Below, one piece after another: positions 56,332-64,000 of a stretch of DNA of 64,000 nt. Under the pieces are notes generated by a model that searched no databases, was not told the DNA's origin, and worked only from the letters and a program-made list of their open reading frames with translations. Made by a program: the position numbers and the translations under genes. Origin of the DNA: Aselliscus stoliczkanus (lineage: Eukaryota; Chordata; Mammalia; Chiroptera; Hipposideridae); NCBI GenBank assembly GCA_033961575.1, contig CM066728.1:31186352-31250351 (forward strand), written 5' to 3'. Position 1 is the stretch's first letter, and each line of letters opens with the position of its first letter.

Positions 56332-59229
56332 TATACACCCTACCTGGGGAGATAGTTTATAGCTGGGGTTTTAACTCCTTCTGTACGTGGCTAAATGACT
56401 CACAAATGGAAAAGTAACTAGGGTGTCAGGAATCTTAAGACAGTTTCTGTTGGTCTTAAGAATGCCGATAGTACTTAAATATACAGCAAGGTTCAGAAAG
56501 CCCAGGATCCTTTGTGTATTAAAAATCGAACAAGCCATGTATACTCTATTTATTTTTGAAATATCCACTAAAGATATTCAATATGTAAAATGAATTTACC
56601 TAAAGTCTTTTGCTCTTTACTCATTTGAGGCAGCAACTTGCTCCTGATTAAGCTGAACATCTTTCATTTTCAGTATTCCTTTTCTGCAGCAATAGTAGTG
56701 TAAATGATATACAGTCGAAACAAGTTCAATTTTATTGCTTGATTTTCGGGGAATGAGAACGCAAGGGAGATGAGAGGTGAGCATCAAACTAAAACTGATA
56801 CAAGACAATCCTTACGCAAACAGACTTTATGTTCTTGTTGTCTTATAATTATAAAGGAACTACAATAAACTGTCTATGCAAAGACAGGGACAATCCCAAA
56901 GAAGAAAGTTCCACATTAATGTATTCCGGGTACTGTATTTCTTAATTTTTGTGTTCCCTCTCCCTCTCCCTCTTCCTCTCTCTCTCACTCTCCCCCCTTC
57001 CCTCCCTCCTCCACATGCACTCTAAGTTAAAGATAAATATTTTGAGAAGTCCTAAGAGGACAAAAATATGGTACACCCTAGACTACAAAAGTGAGGGGAA
57101 AATTGAGTTATCCTGAGGAAAACCTTTAATATCTTTTTTCTTTTGCTAATCTAAAAGTGTATATTGCTTTAAAAAGCAAATATCTTATTCACAGACTGAT
57201 TTCAACAAATGCAACTGCTCTGCTAATCTTTCTTAGCTCTTTGTTCCTTCCATTACTTTAGAAATCTGTATTGTGGAGGGGTGATCAATTAGATGAATAG
57301 CTCCCATTACGTTGTGGTTAATAAAAGATTTTATATTCTGAAATACACACAAAAATAAGTCAGAGTCAGCAGAGGATTTATGGGATGGGGAGCAGAAGGA
57401 AAATTGTTTATCTAACAGATCAGTCTTGAAAAAGCTTTTATTGTCTTGGCAGGCTTGAGTCCACTGCCTTCTTCTGAGCCAGAGAGAGAGCCTGTCCAGA
57501 TTACAGATATGAAGGCTGAAAAATACTTACAACCTCGGTCCACTCCTTCCCTACAATGCTGTTTTCAACAAACTTGCATTCTGGAAATGCCTCTTTCAAT
57601 AACAAGGAAGATGTTATCCAGAGATTAGAACCTCCACTTAAAGCTATGTGGCTGTACAACAGAGAGGAGTTTCCTTAGCACCTGACACTTGGAGACAAGG
57701 AATGTGGTGTAGACACTCCCTGACATACTCTTCCAATGACATGGATATGAATGAATATGACTTTTTGTTCAAAAGCACTAGAGAAAAACTAAAGAGCAAA
57801 ATCCTGCCCTGACTCTTGAAACACTTGTTTTAACTGCTTTCCAGGTAATCCCAATTATACAGTTATGCATTATAAAATACCTGTGTGCTAGTTTCCTTTT
57901 AAGGTATGCTTTGTGGTTAGTGTAATTATGTACATATATTGGCATCCATTTGAAAGAACTAAAATTCATTTCACTTCCCAATAGGAACATCTATTCTGAA
58001 GAGAAATCAGAACAAAGCATGAGGTCTCTGACTTGTGAGAACAAGCCATACAGGATGAGGCTAAGCATCTCTATATAGAGAGAGCTCCTTGTGGTTAGAT
58101 CAGGGACCTCCCAAATGGGAAACCTCAAACACAACTGCAGAAAAAGAGGGAGGAAAACAAAAAAAAAAGAAAAAAAAAAAAAAAGGAAAAAGTGGTTATG
58201 AGAGTAAATGTAGGGGCTGGAAAAAGAAAAAAACCTTCCAAGAGGAACCTCAAGTCTAAGACACTTTAAAAACCTTTGAAGTTGTTCATTATCTTTAAAC
58301 TGCATGGATCTGTCTAGAAACAGAATAGGGGTTGACTCTTTAGGTGAACAAAATGTCTAGTGCATTCACACCCATGTCATTACATGAGTAAAGTCAGCAG
58401 ATGGATCCAACTGTCCCCGTGGTTACAGCATTTCATACTTGTCTGTTCAAGTCTCACCATTCAGCCCACAATTAGCAGGTTCAAATCTGTGACATAATAA
58501 TCAACTTTCTGTCTAACGTGTGCCACAAAACTAATGTCATACTTTCTACTTACATTTAATGCCTTCAGATCTCAACACGTCTGGGGGTAGTTTGCAGGAC
58601 TCCCGTAAACGTTCTTTCTGACCTATGAAAGGAAACAGAAGTTATGAAATGACAGAATCCCACTAATCTGTACTTCCTCTCAGTAATCTAATGGGCAGGT
58701 ACTTTATCACGGCATGAATCCTTCTCTGAAAATAAAGTATTTCCTGTGTACTCCTTCAAATGAATAACCACGAAGGAGTCCTTCATTCTAAAATATAACC
58801 AAAATAAATACTTTAGTTGATGTGCACATATTAACATTCCAGACTATCGGTCTCAACCATCTCTTATAGTCAAATGCTAAGCTTTTTCATTAAAATGTAT
58901 TTTTCCCCCAAATTTTGTTTTGCAAGATCCTGAGCTGAGCCGTGAAAAACTTTCTAGGAACATCAATAGTCTCTTCTTCCTGGGGAGCTTCCAGCACTAT
59001 GGGGAACTAAGTGTAAATAATGAAAGAGGAAGCTTGTAGCCCATGCCACCTTCTATCAGGGGCCTGGACCCCATATCTGCAAAAAAGATTAAGATGAGAA
59101 GGGGGTGTCAGGTCAAAAGCTAGTGACAAAGGGTGTGCAGGTCTTTCTGAGCAGTCATTATTGGCATGAAATCTGCTGTGGATACGCCGGCCCTGAGTCT
59201 CAGCAGTATAGCACAAAACTGTAAAAAAA
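56332..59229. other. Unrecognised sequence, 2.9 kb
   Basis: The stretch contains a pure pyrimidine tract at 56957-57012 and an A-rich patch at about 58136-58190. No gene, exon or named repeat is supported. A 60-codon frame at 57446-57628 follows a TTGTCTTGGCAG acceptor-like sequence, but I recognise no product. Confidence 0.4.
56957..57012. repeat. Polypyrimidine tract
   Basis: CCCTCT and TCTC repeats run for over 50 bases on the plus strand with two A interruptions, low-complexity DNA able to form triplex structure. Confidence 0.85.
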
Positions 59230-59620
59230 ATAGCAAAACACTCAGAGGAGCTCAGAAGGAATAAACTCAGCTAGACTCACTGCATTTTTCATATATGTTA
59301 ACAAGGACATTGGAGACATTATTAAGTAGTTGAAGGACGGAGGAGAATAAGCTGATCCACAGCTGTGCCAGCCTAGAAGTGAAAACAAAAGATGAGAAAT
59401 AAGAAACATAGAGAGGTAAAGAGGCCAATTCTGGCTCACTGTTGAAAAATGTTTTCTGACAACCATGGCCAACCATCCAACAGTGAAATTAGCAAGTTGG
59501 GGACAACTCATCATTAGACAGATTAAAGCAGAAGTAGGTGTCTGCATTCAGGAATACCCGTGGAAGTTTCCTGCCACCAGTAAAGTGGTCTTGTGAGCTC
59601 TAATCCAGAACAGCAGGAGA
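59230..59620 (+). mobile_element. Possible L3/CR1-like LINE 3' fragment
   Basis: 'ggccaaccatccaacagtga', 'tctgcattcaggaatacccg' with 'tggaagtttcctgcc', and 'gagctctaatccag' resemble in order the 3' region of old CR1-type LINEs. The assignment is weak. Antisense frames over it are not supported as genes. Confidence 0.3.
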
Positions 59621-62600
59621 CCCTCGGCCTTTCCATATACCTTCAAACTGACCTCTGTTCCACCAGTCCAGCACCCGCAACCACAACTCATCATCATAGA
59701 ATTGTCTAAACATACCCTGGTGGTTTTGGAACCTAAACATGCATCAAGAATGCAACCTCAGTGGAATCAATTCAACATAATGTCAAACCAATTTCACTTC
59801 AATGAATAGGGAAACAACAGCCAGCTCATGATATAACCTTGGATGGGGTGCTTTCCATTGAATAATATGAAAATATTTTTCTAAAGAAAATAAATTGAGA
59901 AAGTAGAGCAGCCCTCCAGATAGAAAACCAGTGATGATGTCACACATTCAAAGCACCCGATGTCTTCATGTGGTCTGGTTAATGGAAAGCCATAGACCCC
60001 ACAACTATAGTCAGCCTCACACATGACCTGCTAATTTGTCCCATTGGTTGGCCCATACATGTGCCTGGAGCTTTGTATATTCCTTTTCTTCACCCCAACT
60101 CTGCGTCTCTCCCAGCAATTAAACCAGGTGATTTTTTTTTCTGTCTCAAAGGCTATGCAAATCTGTAGGGCCAATAGTGAGCTGGATATCTGAATGGAGA
60201 TTGATCTGAAAAGTTCCAGGGTTTTCCATATTTAAATTTCTTTAATTTCTGAGAGATAGAGAAGAACTTAATTAATAATTGGTAATATCATTTTGTTGAG
60301 AATAGAATCTTCCTACTTATAGAAGGTCATGTGCTTGAAACTCTTTAAACATACAATTCCAACATGTTGTGTATCTGGTTTCCCAGCACTAAGTAAATTG
60401 GGAAGGGGGAAAAAAGCTAAGTTGGGGTGGGACAAAAAACTTAATTTAGGAGGGATACTGAAGGCAGAAAGCAAAACAAAGAGAACAGAGATAAGACGAC
60501 TGGCACTGCCTGAAAAGTAGAAGAAAGAAAATGTAAACATCATAGGCAGAATTATAAAAATGTCACTGTGCAGTAGAATCATAAATGTTCATAATATTAC
60601 AATAACTTGTTTGACAGGGAGGACATTATTGAACCAGCAAACCAACATTTCTTTCATTGCAGTTGTCCCCTTAGCAATATTACCTTTTGAATCAGTGGTA
60701 TCCATTGCTTCAAGGGGCAGCAGTAGTCAGCCAAGTTCAAGAGAGTCACTGCTTAGCTTGAAGTTTCAAAATAGAAGTTTTAGGCCAGTATGAGGCATCA
60801 GGCTGAAACAAATATTTCTGATTTTGTTGGAGCTAGGCGTTGTGTATTGAAGAGAAAATAATTTTCTTAAAATGCAGAGAGGATTTTTTGGGAAAATATG
60901 ATGTCATGCTATGGAGGATTTAATATCACAGAATTTCTTCTGGAATTCATAGAACAAGGAAAAAGAAAGATATTATACAAGGATAGTTCCCTAAAAGGAA
61001 ATGAAAAAGATCTTCTGGGAGAAGCTAGAGAAGAGTAAGAAAAGAGCAAAGGGTTTGATGGGAGTGATGTTGTGTGACTCTTATCTCTATCTAAACCCAG
61101 GGTTGAACATGATAGAACTACCCAGATTGGTTTGGAAGAGTCTAAAAGCATTGTATGCTGGTACCTTGTTTCCCATGGCTACTGCAATCCTGTCAGAATA
61201 TCTGCAGTGAATAGTCTTGGTGCTACACTCAAACTCTGATTCCTTGGACCACTGTACCCATCCCAGAGATGGTTATGTGCTACGCTGCAGTCAGTGCCCA
61301 TTGGTCCCTAGGATGGCTGCTCCAACAAACATCCAGAAGTGCCTAAAAGTGTGCGATCCCTTCAGGATGCCTAGGAACCAATGACAACAGCCAGTGGACA
61401 AGCACAAAAATCCAGTTCTCTTGCCTCCAAGGTAAAATGTATATGACTCATGATATCAGGCTATGTGTTGAACTTCACCCAAAATTGCAACCTGTCTTAT
61501 CTGATTTCCCTTCTGTATTCTAATTCCCCCAGTCTCTTATTGCTCTCTCCAGGGAACAAGTTTTAAATAAATCACTTGCACCCCAATCCTTGGTTCAGGA
61601 TCTGCTTCTAGGAATCCTAACATAAAAGAGTTGGTACATGAAGTGGTCTTACAAAATAGACTCTATGGATGGGATTCTGGAGTTGGATCACATACAGGCC
61701 AGAAATCAATGAGGATCGTATCACAATGGTATGTGGAGTGGCAATAAGCCCTGGCATGCTACAGTTATGCTGCTATTGTGTAGGAACCTGCTGTGAACTT
61801 GGAAAGGGTACAGGTAAAAGGGGATGTACTGGCTTTTGCAATATGCTTAGCATTTGAGAGGTATAAGGATAATAGTACTTATAAGGACTTTGAAATTACT
61901 TGACTGTGGCTAAGTGGTGGTGATGCATTGTAGGGAGAAAATGACAGACTAAAGTTAACTAATTACGAACTACAGCAAAATGTGAAAGTCGGAGAGTCTC
62001 CAAGGCATCATTAAAAGAAAAAGAAAAAACCTTTATAGCCAAAGAGAAACCAAACTGATAGTCAGGCACAGGACTTAATTGCAAAGTAGCAGAACTTCAG
62101 AGGAGAATGAATTTACAAGCTGGCAAGCTTTCTACTCCAAAGTCAAGTGATCAGTCAAGAAACACTGGGAGCCTGAGACTTGGGAATAAGAATATCTGGT
62201 AGATACACATGGCTCCTTAGCACCCACTGATTCACTGGAACCTTCTGTACCTGTTAGAAGATAGAACTATCCCAACCCCATGCTTAAAAATTATGCAGAT
62301 ACCTCAACCAAAATAGAAACTTTGCAGGGAAATGCTACTCTCCTCAAAATCTGCTCCCATCTTCTACCCTGGACACCAAACCAAGAACTAAGGGCAAGAA
62401 TGACCCAACTGGGGAACATTAATCTATAAAGGAGAAAAGATATTATACACTGAATGACCTTCAGGATGTAATCTCTATCAGCATAAACTAGAAAAGTAGG
62501 CATTGGAGTGAATGTTGAGAGGGAAGAGAGAGAGTTAGAATATAGAGCCAAGTAAGGGAAAGTTTGCTGATTTGGTGATAACTTCATTTGATTCAGGATT

Positions 62601-62689
62601 TAGCTTCTTAGAAAAGACCCCTGAATCTGTATCCAATATGCAGCTTGAATGGCTCTTGTAGGATTGTAAAATCAATGGGATGCTAGCTG
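59621..62689. other. Unrecognised sequence, 3 kb
   Basis: No gene or exon is supported. At 61500-61630 the block 'taaataaatcacttgcaccc' with 'aatccttggttcaggatctg' and 'cttctaggaatcctaacata' looks like the 3' end of an old LTR or L1M repeat, but I cannot name it. Other frames are chance frames. Confidence 0.4.
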
Positions 62690-63147
62690 ATGCAATGTGA
62701 TAATAAAATGTATACAGATTGGGAAGAAATAAAACTGTCTTTGTTTTCAGAGGACATGGCTGTCTATGTAGAAAGTCTGAAAGAACTGACAAAAGCTGTT
62801 CTAGAACTAATAAGTGATTATAGCAAGACTGCAAGATATGGGGTTAATATGCAAAAGTCAATTGCTTTGTTATATACCAGTAATGGCCAAGTGGAATTTG
62901 AAACTAAAAATCAAATAGCATTTATATTGGCACGTCAAAAATGAAATATTTATATATAAATCTAACAAGATATGTACAAGATCTATATGAGGAAAACTGC
63001 AAAATCCTGACAACCAAAATCAAAGAAGAACTAAATAAGTGGAGCAATATTCGATGTTCATTAGTAGGAAGACTCAAAATTGTCAAGATGTCAGTACATT
63101 CTAATTTGATCTACAGATTCAATGCAATTCCAGTCAAAACCCAGTAA
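62690..63147 (+). pseudogene. Decayed LINE-1 ORF2 reverse-transcriptase segment
   Basis: Two frames (62690-62944 and 62941-63147, different phases) cover the second half of the L1 ORF2p reverse-transcriptase domain. EEIKLSLFSEDMAVYVES corresponds to the active-site region, in which active elements carry FADD; here it reads FSED (62744-62755). The next piece includes LVGRLKIVKMSVHSNLIYRFNAIP, a familiar ORF2 stretch. The frame shift at about 62942 and later stops make it non-functional. Confidence 0.9.
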
Positions 63148-64000
63148 GTTATTTTGAAGATATCAATAAATTAATTCTGAAGTTTATATGGGGAAGCAAA
63201 AACTCAGAATAGCCAACACAGTATAGAAGTACAAAGTTGGAGACAGACACTACCCACCTTCAAGACTTGCTATAAAGCTACAATAATCAAGACAGCATGG
63301 TATTGGCAAAGGAATAGACAAATAGATCGATGAAACTAAATGCAGAGCCAGAAATGGACCCATAAACAGCACAGCCCACTGATTTTCCACAAAGGAGCAA
63401 AGGCAAAACAATGGAGCAAAGAGATTTGTTTTTTCAACGAATGGTATAAGACCAACTGGACATTCACATGCAAAGAAATGAATCTAGACATAAACCTTAC
63501 ACCTTTCACAAAAATAGCTCACAGTAGATCACAGCCCTAAATGTAAAATACAAAACTATAAAACTCCTAAAAGATAACACAGAAGAAAACCTACAAGGCC
63601 TTGGGTATAGTGATGACTTTAGATATAACACCAAAGGCATGATCCATGAAAGAAATAATTGATTAGCAGAAGTTCATTAAAATTAAAACTTCTATTCTGT
63701 GAAAAGCAATGTCAAGAGAATGAGAAGACAAGCCTAGAGAAGACAGACTGAGGAAAATATTTGTAAAAGACACATCTAATAAGGAACTGTTATACAAAAT
63801 ACACACAGAACTTTCAAAGCTCAACTGTAAGAAAACAAACAACCTGATTAAAAAATAGGCCAAAGACCATAAAAGATACCTCACCAGAGAAGATATACAG
63901 ATGGCAAAATGAATATTTGCCCATAGGCAAAAGATGTTCCACATCACATGTCATCAGGAAAATACAACTTAAAATGAGAATCTACTATACACCTTTTAGA
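62690..64000 (+). mobile_element. Old L1M-type LINE ORF2 segment, sense, continuing past the window
   Basis: From about 62690 the sequence runs through the middle and 3' part of L1 ORF2 without a break: 'agcaagactgcaagatatgg', 'aattgctttgttatatacca', 'ctacagattcaatgcaattc' with 'cagtcaaaaccca', 'aagctacaataatcaagaca' with 'gcatggtattggca', 'acaaaggagcaaaggcaaaa'. Its 3' UTR lies outside the window. Confidence 0.9.

Noticed and set aside
57446..57628. 60-codon frame after an acceptor-like TTGTCTTGGCAG
   Set aside because: Too short and with no recognised product. It ends without a donor or poly(A) context that I can defend.
57991..58305. 104-codon antisense phenylalanine/serine-rich frame
   Set aside because: Driven by an A-rich low-complexity patch on the plus strand.
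1..64000. CRISPR arrays, operons, prophage or bacterial defence systems
   Set aside because: No regularly spaced repeats with unique spacers, no tightly packed frames and no ribosome-binding sites. The repeat content is mammalian.
1..64000. Endogenous viral genes
   Set aside because: No gag/pol/env or other viral open frame was recognised. The only reverse-transcriptase remnants are LINE-1. Possible LTR-like traces at 18.4, 52 and 61.5 kb are too weak to name.

Overview
The window reads as ordinary non-coding mammalian DNA, AT-rich, with no bacterial, phage or viral gene organisation. Ancient mammalian repeats (MIR, L2, L1M-type LINEs, hAT/Charlie and Tigger relics) are overlaid by many tRNA-derived SINEs. 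Their heads begin GGGCCGGCC and carry an RNA polymerase III B-box (GGTTCGGATCC) followed by CCACATATGAGGGCCAGTGACACTG. I know this SINE style from bats, most like the Rhin-type families of Yinpterochiroptera (horseshoe, leaf-nosed and related bats). The clade is inferred from memory of the family, not from a search.

I could not support a single functional protein-coding gene, exon or structural RNA gene. Short open frames are chance frames, microsatellite frames, frames across SINEs, or LINE-1 remnants. The window is best read as intergenic or deep intronic.

Layout: 1-4.3 kb holds L2 fragments, five short SINEs (two tandem pairs), a 5'-truncated L1 3' end and an older L1 piece. 4.3-11.4 kb is mostly unrecognised sequence with an L2, one SINE, a hAT MITE, a MIR and a Tigger relic. 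11.4-24 kb has four copies of a long composite SINE, one nested in another SINE, plus MIR and L2. 24.6-27.8 kb is an old antisense L1, a second L1 3' end and an L2. 28-33.4 kb has a short SINE, unrecognised sequence, and a sense L1 3' end interrupted by a fifth long SINE. 35-39.3 kb contains L2, MIRs, a hAT MITE and a dimeric SINE. 39.5-42.3 kb is an L1 5' UTR plus decayed ORF1 that stops just inside ORF2. 42.3-45 kb has MIRs, a SINE and a MER20-like element. 45-51 kb is largely free of recognised repeats and contains a 55-bp tandem duplication. 51-56.4 kb has L2, MIR, a hAT element and one SINE. 56.4-62.7 kb is mostly unrecognised. 62.7-64 kb is decayed L1 ORF2 running off the window.

No new biological system is visible. 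The most interesting structures are mobile-element biology: a chimeric long SINE family with an internal 20-bp repeat, a SINE pair that appears to have moved as one unit, a target site apparently used twice, a SINE B-box fragment embedded in an AT palindrome tract, and an L1 cut at its 3' rather than 5' side. Family names and element boundaries are by eye; a RepeatMasker run with a bat library would settle them.
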